Assembly (NCBI RefSeq): GCF_014650875.1
Contig: NZ_BMVU01000033.1
Location: forward strand, 40,930-104,929
Source: Streptomyces minutiscleroticus
GTDB lineage: Bacteria > Actinomycetota > Actinomycetes > Streptomycetales > Streptomycetaceae
Direction of reading: 5' to 3'
Length of the DNA stretch: 64,000 nucleotides
Part shown: piece after piece, positions 24,661 to 32,941 of the stretch
How the letters are laid out: each line of letters opens with the position of its first letter
Position numbering within the stretch: the first letter of the stretch is position 1
Position numbers and translations under genes: made by a program
Notes under the pieces: model-generated
What the model was told of the DNA's origin: nothing
Seen by the model: only the letters and a program-made list of their open reading frames with translations
Database searches by the model: none

Positions 24661-25845
24661 ATGACGGACCTGATCGATCTGGGGAAGTACGGACCGGAGT
24701 TCACCGAGAACCCGCATCCGGTCTACGCGGAGCTGCGGGCCCTCGGGCCGGTGCACCGGGTACGGCTGCCGCCGCCCGGTGAGCACGTGGAGACCTGGCT
24801 CGTCGTCGGCCACGAGGAGGCGCGGGCGGCGCTCGCCGACTCCCGGCTGGCCAAGGACAGCAGGAAGCTCGGGCTCAGCTTTCTCGACGAGGAGCTGATC
24901 GGCACGCATCTGCTGATCGCCGATCCGCCGCAGCACACCAGGCTGCGTTCGCTGGTCACCCGGGAGTTCACCGGCCGCCGGGTGGCGGCGCTGGCGCCGC
25001 GCGTCCAGCGCATCGCCGACGACCTGCTCGACGCGATGCTGCCGCTCGGCCGCGCCGACCTCGTGGACTCCTTCGCGTATCCGCTGCCGCTGACCGTCAT
25101 CTGCGAGCTGCTCGGGGTGCCGGAGTCCGACCGGTCCCGGTTCCGCGCCCTGTCCACCGAGGTGGTGGCGCCCTCCGGGCTCGACACCGAGCACGAGGCC
25201 TTCACCCGGTTCGCCGACTACCTCACCGAGCTGATCGAGGACAAGCGCTGCTCCCCGCCCTCGGACGACCTGCTGGGCAGCCTGATCCGCACCACCGCCG
25301 AGGACGGCGACCGGCTGTCGATGGGCGAGCTGCGCGGCATGGCCTTCCTGCTGCTGGTCGCCGGGCACGAGACGACGGTCAACCTCATCACGAGCGCCGT
25401 GCGCGCCCTGCTCACGCACCCGGACCAGCTCGCCGCGCTGCGCGCCGACACGAGCCTGCTCGACGGAGCGGTCGAGGAGACCCTGCGCTGGGAGGGGCCG
25501 GTGGAGAACACGACGTTCCGGTACGCCGCCGAGCCTCTGGAGATCGGCGGCACGGCCATCCCGGCGGGCGAGCCGGTGCTGATCGGCCTGGCCTCGGCCG
25601 ACCGCGACGCGGGGCGCCACGCCGAGCCCGACCGCTTCGACATCCGGCGCGACGCCCGCGGCCACATGGCGTTCGGGCACGGCATCCACTACTGCCTGGG
25701 CGCTCCGCTGGCCCGCCTCGAAGCCCGGATCGCGCTGCGCACCCTGTTGGAGCGCTGCCCGGACCTGGCCCTGGACGGCCCGCCGTCCGGCTGGCTCCCG
25801 GGCATGCTGATACGGGGGGTGCGGCACCTGCCGGTGCGGTGGTAG
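24661..25845 (+). CDS. cytochrome P450, CYP107-like
   Basis: This 394-residue soluble P450 has the usual actinobacterial size. It shows the C-helix HTRLRSLVTREFTGRRV, the I-helix oxygen-activation motif LVAGHETTVN, the K-helix EETLRW (ExxR), FRYAAEPLEIGG and the haem-binding FGHGIHYCLGAPLAR with Cys345 as thiolate ligand. These traits fit the CYP107 group, whose members oxidise macrolides, steroids or fatty acids. The gene lies 58 bp after the response regulator, so the two may be co-transcribed, but no biosynthetic genes or ferredoxin are nearby. Electrons must come from a distant redox partner. ATG 24661 follows GAGGGGGAACCG. Confidence 0.92.
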   Translation: MTDLIDLGKYGPEFTENPHPVYAELRALGPVHRVRLPPPGEHVETWLVVGHEEARAALADSRLAKDSRKLGLSFLDEELIGTHLLIADPPQHTRLRSLVTREFTGRRVAALAPRVQRIADDLLDAMLPLGRADLVDSFAYPLPLTVICELLGVPESDRSRFRALSTEVVAPSGLDTEHEAFTRFADYLTELIEDKRCSPPSDDLLGSLIRTTAEDGDRLSMGELRGMAFLLLVAGHETTVNLITSAVRALLTHPDQLAALRADTSLLDGAVEETLRWEGPVENTTFRYAAEPLEIGGTAIPAGEPVLIGLASADRDAGRHAEPDRFDIRRDARGHMAFGHGIHYCLGAPLARLEARIALRTLLERCPDLALDGPPSGWLPGMLIRGVRHLPVRW

Positions 25846-25914
25846 ACGGCGGCGCCGACGTGACGGGTGCGCGGCGGAGGAACCGGCGGCAGATCCGCCG
25901 CCGGCGGCCCCTCC

Positions 25915-26925
25915 TCACTCCCGTCCGCCCGGGACCTCCGCCAGGTGCACGGGCCTGCGTTCGCGGCGCGACAGTTCGCAGGCCTCGGCGATGCGGAGGG
26001 CGTGCAGGGCCTCCCGGCCGTCGCACGGGTTGGCCCGCTCCCCGCAGAGCACCCCGACGAACGCGGCCAGTTCGGCCTCGTACGCCGGGCCGAAGCGCTC
26101 CAGGAAGCCGGTCCAGGGCTTGTCCGCGGGCGGTGGTCCGGCCGGTTCCGTGGACGCGATCGGCGTGCGGTCGTCCAGGCCCACCGCGATCTGGTCCAGC
26201 TCGCCGGCCAGCTCCATGCGCACGTCGTAGCCCGCGCCGTTCATCCGGGTCGCCGTCACCGTGGCGAGCGTGCCGTCGTCGAGGGTGAGGACGGCCGCCG
26301 CGGTGGAGACGTCCCGCGCCCGGCGGAACATCGGAGGGCCGGCGTCGGACCCCGTCGCGTACACCTCGGTGACCTCGCGGCCCGTCACCCATCGGAGCAT
26401 GTCGAAGTCGTGGACCGAGCAGTCGCGGTACAGGCCGCCGGAGAGCGGGAGGTAGCCGGCCGGCGGGGGCGCCGGGTCGGACGTCGCCGCCCGTACGGTG
26501 TGCAGCCGCCCGAGCCGGCCCGCGCGCACCGCCTCGCGCGCGGCGGTGTACCCGGCGTCGAAGCGGCGCTGGAAGCCCAGCTGCAGCACGGTCCCGGCGG
26601 CCTCGACCTCGGCGAGCGCGGCGAGCGTGCCGGACAGGTCGAGGGCGATCGGCTTCTCGCAGAACACCGGCAGGCCCGCCCGCGCCGCCCGGCCGATCAG
26701 CTCGGCGTGGGCGGCCGTGGCCGCCGTGACGACGACCGCGTCCACCCCCCAGGTGAAGATCTCGTCAATTCCGGGGGCCAGCGTGGCGCCGAGCCGGTCG
26801 GCGAGTTCGGCGGCCCGGGCCCGGTCCGGATCGGTGACGATGAGCGAGCCCACATCACGGTGGCGGCTGAGCGTGGTCGCGTGGTGCGTGCCGATACGAC
26901 CCGTTCCGATGAGTCCGATGCGCAT
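25915..26925 (-). CDS. Gfo/Idh/MocA-family dehydrogenase, inositol 2-dehydrogenase-like
   Basis: This 336-residue cytosolic NAD(P)-dependent dehydrogenase has an N-terminal Rossmann fold (MRIGLIGTGRIGTHHATTL), the FCEKPIALDL motif with the catalytic-site Lys, GFQRRFDAGY, and GGLYRDCSVHDFDMLRWVTG where His and Asp lie near the substrate. These are the traits of myo-inositol dehydrogenases, though other polyols and sugars are possible. The ATG at 26925 was chosen by alignment of the first beta strand. It is divergent from the GntR regulator and a sugar ABC cassette, with a 12-bp palindrome between. Joint regulation with the transporter is therefore likely. Confidence 0.85.
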   Translation of the reverse strand: MRIGLIGTGRIGTHHATTLSRHRDVGSLIVTDPDRARAAELADRLGATLAPGIDEIFTWGVDAVVVTAATAAHAELIGRAARAGLPVFCEKPIALDLSGTLAALAEVEAAGTVLQLGFQRRFDAGYTAAREAVRAGRLGRLHTVRAATSDPAPPPAGYLPLSGGLYRDCSVHDFDMLRWVTGREVTEVYATGSDAGPPMFRRARDVSTAAAVLTLDDGTLATVTATRMNGAGYDVRMELAGELDQIAVGLDDRTPIASTEPAGPPPADKPWTGFLERFGPAYEAELAAFVGVLCGERANPCDGREALHALRIAEACELSRRERRPVHLAEVPGGRE

Positions 26926-26965
26926 GGCAACAAAGTGCTGGCGCGTCCGGCGACCTGTCAATGGT

Positions 26966-26977
26966 TTGTCCGGACAA
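26966..26977. promoter_or_regulatory. GntR operator-like palindrome
   Basis: TTGTCCGGACAA is a perfect 12-bp palindrome in the 101-bp divergent region between the dehydrogenase and the HutC-type GntR gene, about 50 bp from each start codon. GntR dimers commonly use such sites. Confidence 0.6.
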
Positions 26978-27014
26978 TCGAACTTCACAACTTCCCGTCA
27001 TCCTGCCCCGGAGC

Positions 27015-27020
27015 TACGCT
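27015..27020 (+). promoter_or_regulatory. -10 hexamer for the GntR gene
   Basis: TACGCT ends 6 nt before GTG 27027, which suggests a leaderless transcript and supports that start. Confidence 0.45.
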
Positions 27021-27026
27021 CGGCCC

Positions 27027-27791
27027 GTGCCCAAACCAGAAGTGGACCCGACCGTCTCGCTCCGGCTCGGCGTCGACCGCACCAGTCCGGTCCCGCTGTA
27101 CTTCCAGCTGTCGCAGCAGCTGGAGACCGCCATCGAGCGCGGCGAGCTGACGCCCGGCAGCCTGCTGGGCAACGAGATCGAGCTCGCCGGCCGGCTCGGC
27201 CTGTCCCGGCCCACGGTCCGCCAGGCCATCCAGTCCCTGGTCGACAAGGGACTGCTCGTGCGCCGCCGGGGCGTCGGCACGCAGGTCGTGCACAGCCAGG
27301 TCAAGCGCCCGATGGAGCTGACCAGCCTCTACGACGACCTGGAGGCGGCCGGGCAGCGCCCGGCGACCCGGCTCCTGGCCAACACCCTCGTACCGGCGTC
27401 CGCCGAGGTCGCGGCCGCCCTCGGGGTGGCCGAGGGCAGCGAGGTGCACCGCATCGAGCGGCTGCGCCTGGCCCACGGCGAGCCCGTGGCGCACCTGCGC
27501 AACCACCTGCCCGTCGGGCTGTTCGACCTGGACGGCGACCGGCTGGAGAGCACCGGTCTGTACCGGCTGATGCGGGCCGCCGGCATCACCCTGCACAGCG
27601 CCCGCCAGTCCGTCGGGGCGCGCACCGCCACCGCCGCGGAGGGCGACCGGCTCGACGAGCGCGAGGGCGCCCCGCTGCTCACCATGAGGCGGACCACCTT
27701 CGACGACACCGGCCGGGCCGTCGAGTACGGCGATCACACCTACCGTGCGTCGAGGTATTCCTTCGAGTTCCAGCTGCTCGTACGATCCTGA
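27027..27791 (+). CDS. GntR-family regulator, HutC subfamily
   Basis: This 254-residue regulator has an N-terminal GntR winged helix at about 18-88 (SPVPLYFQLSQQLETAIERGELTPGSLLGNEIELAGRLGLSRPTVRQAIQSLVDKGLLVRRRGVGTQV). A UTRA effector domain follows at about 105-250 (RATRLL-type opening, EVHRIERLRLAHGEPVAHLRNHLP, RTTFDDTGRAVEYGDHTYRASRYSFEFQL). UTRA domains bind sugars, sugar phosphates or other small ligands and release DNA. It sits between the divergent dehydrogenase and the ABC cassette that starts 431 bp downstream, so it probably represses both. The inducer is unknown. Confidence 0.9.
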   Translation: MPKPEVDPTVSLRLGVDRTSPVPLYFQLSQQLETAIERGELTPGSLLGNEIELAGRLGLSRPTVRQAIQSLVDKGLLVRRRGVGTQVVHSQVKRPMELTSLYDDLEAAGQRPATRLLANTLVPASAEVAAALGVAEGSEVHRIERLRLAHGEPVAHLRNHLPVGLFDLDGDRLESTGLYRLMRAAGITLHSARQSVGARTATAAEGDRLDEREGAPLLTMRRTTFDDTGRAVEYGDHTYRASRYSFEFQLLVRS

Positions 27792-27928
27792 GCGCCGCCG
27801 TGCGCTTCCGGGCGCCGTGAGGGGTGCCTCCGGGCGTTTCCGGGCTTTTCCGGACGCTCTCGGGTTCTCCTGGGCGCGTCCGGGCGAACCTCCGGGGAGC
27901 CCCGGACAGGACTCCGGGGCTCCCCGGA

Positions 27929-28060
27929 CATCCGCCGGACGGCCTGCGGAGGGTGTCCGGGCATCCGCCGGACGGTCTGCGGAGGGTGTCCGGGCATCCG
28001 CCGGACGGTCTGCGGAGGGTGTCCGGGAGGTCTCCGGACGGTCCGGGGGCGTCTCCGCGT
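27929..28060. repeat. 33-bp tandem repeats between the GntR gene and the ABC cassette
   Basis: CATCCGCCGGACGG begins exact copies at 27929, 27962 and 27995, a 33-bp unit. Degenerate fragments (GGTCTCCGGACGG, GTCCGGG) continue to about 28060 and upstream to about 27840. The whole interval 27792-28222 has no supported gene; the transporter promoter probably lies after 28130. Confidence 0.8.
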
Positions 28061-28222
28061 CGTCCCGCGGACGGTCCTGCGGCCGTTTCCGGACGGCCCC
28101 CGGGGGCCGCCGCCGCGGGCGCCGGAGCAGCGCGGGGCGGTACCCGATGGCCGGGTCCGTGACCCTTGTGTCCGATACTTGGGCCCGACCAGACATCACG
28201 GCAAGAAAAGGGGCGCGGCCTC

Positions 28223-29227
28223 GTGGCACGGTTCAGGACCTGGGTGAGTATCGCGGTGGCAGGGGTGCTCGGCCTGTCCTTGGCAGGCTGCAGCAGTACG
28301 GGGGGCAAGCGCGCCGAGGACGCCCGCAAGGCGGCCGCGGCCGAGGGGAAGGCAGCGGTGAACACGCCCCGCTGGACCTTCGCGATGATCACCCACTCCG
28401 GCGACGGCGACACCTTCTGGGACATCGTCCAGAACGGCGCCAAGCAGGCGGCCGTGAAGGACAACATCAAGTTCCTGTACTCGCACAACGACGAGGCCCA
28501 GCAGCAGGCGCAGCTGGTCGACGCCGCCGTGGACAAGGGCGTCGACGGCATCATCGTCACGCTCGCCAAGCCCGACGCGATGAAGGCCGCCGTGGCCCGG
28601 GCCGAGAAGGCCGGCATCCCCGTGATCACCGTGAACTCCGGCTCGGCCGAGTCCAAGGAGTTCGGCGCGCTCACGCACATCGGCCAGGACGAGTCCATCG
28701 CGGGCGAGGCCGTCGGCGAGGAGCTGAACGAGCGCAAGAAGAAGAAGGCCCTGTGCGTGCTGCACGAGCAGGGCAACGTCGGCCACGAGCAGCGCTGCGC
28801 CGGTGTGAAGAAGACCTTCGACGGCACGGTGCAGAACCTGTACGTCGACGGCACCAACATGCCCGACGTGCAGGCCGCCATCGGCGCCAAGCTCCAGGCG
28901 GACGACTCCATCGACACCGTCGTCACGCTCGGCGCGCCCTTCGCGGACACCGCCGTCAAGGCCAGGGACGACGCCGGCAGCAAGGCCGAGATCGACACCT
29001 TCGACCTGAACGCCAAGGTCGCCGCGAAGCTCAAGGACGGCACGCTCGGCTTCGCCGTCGACCAGCAGCCCTACCTCCAGGGCTACCAGGCCGTCGACCT
29101 GCTGTGGCTGTACAAGTACAACGCGGACGTCCTCGGCGGCGGCCGGCCGGTGCTCACCGGACCGCAGATCATCACCAAGGACGACGCGGCGGACCTGCAG
29201 GAGTACGCGGAGCGTGGCACCCGATGA
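28223..29227 (+). CDS. sugar/polyol ABC transporter substrate-binding lipoprotein
   Basis: This 334-residue lipoprotein has a signal peptide with lipobox LSLAGCSS and a periplasmic-binding-protein type 1 fold of the RbsB/IbpA type. Visible segments are FAMITHSGDGDTFWDIVQNGAKQAA, the hinge GVDGIIVTLAKPDAM, IPVITVNSG, GQDESIAGEAVGEEL, LCVLHEQGN and GFAVDQQPYLQGYQAVDLLWLYK. It would capture a ribose-, inositol- or related ligand at the cell surface. GTG 28223 follows AAAAGGGG. The gene overlaps the permease start by 4 bp (ATGA). Ligand identity cannot be read from sequence, but the inositol-dehydrogenase-like neighbour makes a polyol plausible. Confidence 0.9.
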   Translation: MARFRTWVSIAVAGVLGLSLAGCSSTGGKRAEDARKAAAAEGKAAVNTPRWTFAMITHSGDGDTFWDIVQNGAKQAAVKDNIKFLYSHNDEAQQQAQLVDAAVDKGVDGIIVTLAKPDAMKAAVARAEKAGIPVITVNSGSAESKEFGALTHIGQDESIAGEAVGEELNERKKKKALCVLHEQGNVGHEQRCAGVKKTFDGTVQNLYVDGTNMPDVQAAIGAKLQADDSIDTVVTLGAPFADTAVKARDDAGSKAEIDTFDLNAKVAAKLKDGTLGFAVDQQPYLQGYQAVDLLWLYKYNADVLGGGRPVLTGPQIITKDDAADLQEYAERGTR

Positions 29228-30297
29228 CCGCCACCGCACCCGCCCCCACGCCGTCGCCCTCGCCGGACACCGGCGCGCACGCCGACGAGCGCCTGCTGAA
29301 GCGGTCGCCGCTGCGCAAGCTGCTCGGCCGCCCCGAGCTGGGCTCGATCGTCGGCGCCGTCGCCGTCTTCGTCTTCTTCGCGATCTTCGCGGACAGCTTC
29401 CTGAAGGCGTCCAGCCTCAGCACGGTCCTGTACGCCTCCTCGACCATCGGCATCATGGCCGTCCCCGTCGCCCTGCTGATGATCGGCGGCGAGTTCGACC
29501 TGTCGGCGGGCGTCATGGTGACCACCTCCGCGCTGGTCTCCTCGATGTTCAGCTTCCAGATGACCGCCAACACCTGGGTCGGTGTCGGGGTGTCGCTGCT
29601 GGTCACCCTGGCGATCGGCGTCTTCAACGGCGTCATGCTCACCCGTACCGACCCACCCAGTTTCATCATCACGCTGGGCACGTTCCTGATGCTGACGGGC
29701 CTGAACCTCGGCCTGACCAAGCTGATCAGCGGCACCGTCTCCACGAAGACCATCGCCGACATGGAGGGCTTCCCCTCCGCCAAGGCCGTCTTCGCCTCCA
29801 CGCTCACGGTCGGCGGCGTCGACTTCAAGATCACTATTCTGTGGTGGCTGGCCTTCGTCGTGATCGCCACCTGGATCCTGCTGCGCACCCGCGTCGGCAA
29901 CTGGATCTTCGCCGTCGGCGGTGACGAGAAGGCCGCCCGCGCGGTCGGCGTCCCGGTGGACAAGACCAAGATCGGCCTCTACATGGGCGTCGCGTTCGGC
30001 GCCTGGGTCTCCGGCCAGCACCTGCTGTTCTCGTTCGACACGGTGCAGTCCGGCGAGGGCGTCGGCAACGAGCTGATCTACATCATCGCGGCCGTCATCG
30101 GCGGCTGCCTGATCACCGGCGGGTACGGTTCCGCCGTCGGCGCCGCGGTCGGCGCCCTGATCTTCGGCATGACCAGCAAGGGCATCGTCTTCGCCGAGTG
30201 GAACCCCGACTGGTTCAAGTTCTTCCTCGGAGCGATGCTGCTCCTCGCGACCCTGCTCAACGCCTGGGTCCGCAAGCGCGCGGAGGCCACGAAATGA
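29224..30297 (+). CDS. sugar/polyol ABC transporter permease, RbsC-like
   Basis: This 357-residue permease of the BPD_transp_2 (RbsC/IatP) family has about nine hydrophobic helices. Examples are GSIVGAVAVFVFFAIFAD, STIGIMAVPVALLMIGGEFDLSAG and ITLGTFLMLTGLNLGLTKL. It has the family GEFDLSAG motif and a C-terminal GGCLITGGYGSAVGAAVGALIFGM loop. One Pro/Thr-rich N-terminal segment precedes the first helix. It starts at ATG 29224 inside the binding-protein stop and overlaps the ATPase start (ATGA at 30294), so the three are translationally coupled. Confidence 0.92.
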   Translation: MTATAPAPTPSPSPDTGAHADERLLKRSPLRKLLGRPELGSIVGAVAVFVFFAIFADSFLKASSLSTVLYASSTIGIMAVPVALLMIGGEFDLSAGVMVTTSALVSSMFSFQMTANTWVGVGVSLLVTLAIGVFNGVMLTRTDPPSFIITLGTFLMLTGLNLGLTKLISGTVSTKTIADMEGFPSAKAVFASTLTVGGVDFKITILWWLAFVVIATWILLRTRVGNWIFAVGGDEKAARAVGVPVDKTKIGLYMGVAFGAWVSGQHLLFSFDTVQSGEGVGNELIYIIAAVIGGCLITGGYGSAVGAAVGALIFGMTSKGIVFAEWNPDWFKFFLGAMLLLATLLNAWVRKRAEATK

Positions 30298-31205
30298 CGC
30301 AGACCGCAGAGCGTACGGAGGCCGGGGAGCGCACGGCGCTGGTGGAGCTCGACTCCGTCAGCAAGTACTACGGCAACATCCGCGCCCTCGAAGGGGTCTC
30401 CCTGGAGGTGCACGCCGGGGAGATCAGCTGCGTCCTCGGCGACAACGGCGCGGGCAAGTCGACGCTCATCAAGATCATCGCCGGGCTGCACCGGCACGAC
30501 GGCGGCACGTTCCGCATCGAGGGCGAGGAGACGAGCCTGTCGTCGCCGCGCGAGGCCCTGGACCGGGGCATCGCCACGGTCTACCAGGACCTCGCGGTCG
30601 TGCCGCTGATGCCGGTGTGGCGCAACTTCTTCCTCGGCTCCGAGCCGACGAAGGGCACCGGGCCCTTCAAGCGGATGGACGTCGAGTTCATGCGCCGCAC
30701 GACCCGTGCGGAGCTGCTGCGCATGGGCATCGACCTGCGCGACGTGGACCAGCCCATCGGCACGCTGTCGGGCGGTGAGCGCCAGTGCGTGGCGATCGCC
30801 CGCGCCGTGTACTTCGGCGCGAAGGTGCTCGTGCTCGACGAGCCGACCGCCGCGCTGGGCGTGAAGCAGTCGGGCGTCGTCCTGAAGTACGTCGCCGCCG
30901 CGCGCGACGCCGGTCTGGGTGTCGTCCTGATCACCCACAACCCGCACCACGCCTACCTCGTCGGCGACCGCTTCGTCCTGCTCAAGCGCGGCACGATGTC
31001 GGGCAGCCACACCCGCGACGGGATCACCCTCGACGAGCTGACCCGCCAGATGGCGGGCGGCAACGAGCTGGACGACCTCCGGCACGAGCTGGAGCGGGCC
31101 CCGGCACCGGCGCACCTCGGCGCGGTCGCCGACGGGGCCGACGGGACCGGCGGGACCGGGGAGAAGCAGGAGAAGCAGGAGAAGCAGAAGGACGGCGGCC
31201 GGTAG
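30294..31205 (+). CDS. sugar/polyol ABC transporter ATPase, single-domain
   Basis: This 303-residue protein has one ABC ATPase domain, unlike the duplicated RbsA. Walker A is GDNGAGKST, the Q loop TVYQDLAVVPLM, the signature LSGGERQCVAIARA, Walker B VLVLDEPTAALG and the switch His in LITHNPHHAY. The single domain resembles FrcA/IatA-type partners, which work as dimers. The C-terminal 40 residues are Gly/Glu/Lys repeats (EKQEKQEKQK). It is the last gene of the transporter operon and is followed by two strong hairpins. Confidence 0.9.
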   Translation: MTQTAERTEAGERTALVELDSVSKYYGNIRALEGVSLEVHAGEISCVLGDNGAGKSTLIKIIAGLHRHDGGTFRIEGEETSLSSPREALDRGIATVYQDLAVVPLMPVWRNFFLGSEPTKGTGPFKRMDVEFMRRTTRAELLRMGIDLRDVDQPIGTLSGGERQCVAIARAVYFGAKVLVLDEPTAALGVKQSGVVLKYVAAARDAGLGVVLITHNPHHAYLVGDRFVLLKRGTMSGSHTRDGITLDELTRQMAGGNELDDLRHELERAPAPAHLGAVADGADGTGGTGEKQEKQEKQKDGGR

Positions 31206-31224
31206 ACGCCCGGCCGTCCCGGCC

Positions 31225-31264
31225 GGCCTCCGGGCCCGGTCGTCCCCGACCGGGCCCGGAGGCC
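31225..31264 (+). terminator. 18-bp-stem hairpin after the ABC operon
   Basis: A perfect 18-bp stem (GGCCTCCGGGCCCGGTCG at 31225-31242 and its complement at 31247-31264) closes on the loop TCCC. It begins 20 bp after the ATPase stop codon. Confidence 0.75.
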
Positions 31265-31281
31265 GACCGGGACCATACCCC

Positions 31282-31316
31282 CGCAGGGCCCGGCCGTGGA
31301 GCGGCCGGGCCCTGCG
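31282..31316 (+). terminator. second hairpin after the ABC operon
   Basis: A perfect 15-bp stem (CGCAGGGCCCGGCCG at 31282-31296, complement at 31302-31316) has the loop TGGAG. Together with the first hairpin it forms a tandem terminator that isolates the transporter operon from the ROK gene. Confidence 0.7.
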
Positions 31317-31750
31317 TGCGTCGCCCTTCCGGACCCGTGTCGCGTCCGGACCGAGGTGCCGCCCTCCCGGTGCCGCCGCGTTCACGACGGACCTCCCGGT
31401 GCCGCGGCGCTCACGACCGGCCTCCCGGGTGCCGCCGCGCTCGCGGCAGGGCGGCGGGGGCCGTTCGCGGGGCCGCGGCGGAGGGCCCGCGCCCGCGGTG
31501 GACGGCGGTGTCCCGGCGGCCGGCGTCCCGCGCGGCGGGCGGGCCGCGGACCGGGGACCGTCCCCGTACCGGGGAGCGGCGCCGCGGGCACCCCGCGGCG
31601 CCGCCGTGCACCGGCCGAGGCCCGTGAGGCAGAATCGGGGACCACGGCGGGCTCCGGCCCGTCAGGACCCGATCACCACCTAGGGACGATACGACTCGTG
31701 CGAGCACCCAGCCGCCCCCACCGCCGACAGCCGTCAGCGGGAGCCGCCCG
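31317..31750. other. 434-bp non-coding interval with degenerate repeats
   Basis: A 29-30 bp unit related to GTGCCGCCGCGTTCACGACG recurs three times between about 31372 and 31450. The rest reads as GC-rich spacer with no supported gene. The promoter of the ROK gene should lie in the last 100 bp, around GACGATACGACTCGTG (31685-31700), where an 8-bp-like inverted symmetry CGA(N)TCG is seen. Confidence 0.4.
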
Positions 31751-32941
31751 ATGAGCACCTACCGCGACCTCGCCCTGCCCCGGGCCCTCGGCTCCGCGCG
31801 GACGGGCGGCGCCCCCATCGGATCCCGGCGGGCCACCGTCCTGCGGACCGTCGGTCCCCGGGAGCGCCGCTCGCACCTGACGGCCCCCCGCGTGCCCACC
31901 GTCGGCATCGACATCGGCGGCACGAAGGTGATGGCGGGCGTCGTCGACGCCGACGGCACCATCCTGGAGAAGGTCCGCACCGAGACCCCGGACAAGTCCA
32001 AGAGCCCCAAGGTCGTCGAGGACACCATCGTCGAACTGGTCCTGGACCTCTCCGACCGGCACGACGTGCACGCGGTGGGCATCGGCGCGGCCGGCTGGGT
32101 CGACGCCGACCGCAGCAACGTCCTGTTCGCCCCCCACCTGAACTGGCGCAACGAGCCGCTGCGCGACCGCCTCGCGGGCCGCCTCGCCGTCCCGGTCATG
32201 GTCGACAACGACGCCAACACCGCCGCCTGGGCGGAGTGGCGCTTCGGCGCGGGACGCGGCGAGGACCACCTCGTGATGATCACGCTCGGTACCGGCATCG
32301 GCGGCGCCATCCTGGAGGACGGCCAGGTCAAGCGGGGCAGGTTCGGCGTCGCGGGCGAGTTCGGCCATATGCAGGTCGTGCCCGGCGGCCACCGCTGCCC
32401 GTGCGGCAACCGCGGCTGCTGGGAGCAGTACAGCTCCGGCAACGCGCTGGTCCGCGAGGCCCGCGAGCTCGCCGCCGCCGACTCCCCGGTGGCGTACGGG
32501 ATCATCGACCGCGTCCAGGGCAACATCCCCGAGATCACCGGCCCCCTCATCACCGAGCTGGCCCGCGAGGGCGACGCGATGTGCGTCGAGCTCCTCCAGG
32601 ACATCGGCCAGTGGCTCGGCGTGGGCATCGCCAACCTCGCGGCCGCCCTCGACCCCTCCTGCTTCGTCATCGGCGGCGGGGTCAGCGCGGCCGACGACCT
32701 GCTGATCGGCCCCGCCCGGGACGCCTTCCGGCGCCACCTGACCGGCCGCGGCTACCGCCCCGAGGCCCGTATCGCCCGCGCCCAGCTCGGCCCCGAGGCC
32801 GGCATGGTCGGCGCGGCGGACCTCGCCCGCCTCGTCGCCCGCCGCTTCCGGCGCGCCAAGCGCCGCCGGGTGGAGCGCTACGAGCGGTACGAGCGCTACT
32901 CCGACGCGCGCCGCGCCGCCCAGGGGTCGGGGTCGCTGTGA
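31751..32941 (+). CDS. ROK-family sugar kinase
   Basis: This 396-residue protein has an N-terminal extension of about 48 residues before the kinase core. The core starts with the phosphate loop VGIDIGGTKVMAGVVD, then GIGAAGWVDADRSNV, the catalytic VMVDNDANTAAWAEW and GTGIGGAI. The ROK zinc site is at HRCPCGNRGCWEQYSSG, and FVIGGGVSAADD follows. No DNA-binding domain is evident, so it is a kinase rather than a ROK repressor. It likely phosphorylates glucose or the sugar brought in by the upstream transporter, but tandem terminators separate them. The start at ATG 31751 has GGGAG 8 nt upstream. A later start would shorten the extension. The next gene overlaps by 4 bp. Confidence 0.88.
   Translation: MSTYRDLALPRALGSARTGGAPIGSRRATVLRTVGPRERRSHLTAPRVPTVGIDIGGTKVMAGVVDADGTILEKVRTETPDKSKSPKVVEDTIVELVLDLSDRHDVHAVGIGAAGWVDADRSNVLFAPHLNWRNEPLRDRLAGRLAVPVMVDNDANTAAWAEWRFGAGRGEDHLVMITLGTGIGGAILEDGQVKRGRFGVAGEFGHMQVVPGGHRCPCGNRGCWEQYSSGNALVREARELAAADSPVAYGIIDRVQGNIPEITGPLITELAREGDAMCVELLQDIGQWLGVGIANLAAALDPSCFVIGGGVSAADDLLIGPARDAFRRHLTGRGYRPEARIARAQLGPEAGMVGAADLARLVARRFRRAKRRRVERYERYERYSDARRAAQGSGSL

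Noticed and set aside
24661..25845. Secondary-metabolite gene cluster around the P450
   Set aside because: No polyketide, peptide, terpene or tailoring genes surround it; neighbours are a two-component system and sugar genes.
27745..29223. Long N-terminal extension of the ABC permease
   Set aside because: The frame is open through the repeats and over the binding-protein gene, but the ATGA overlap at 29224 and homology place the start there.
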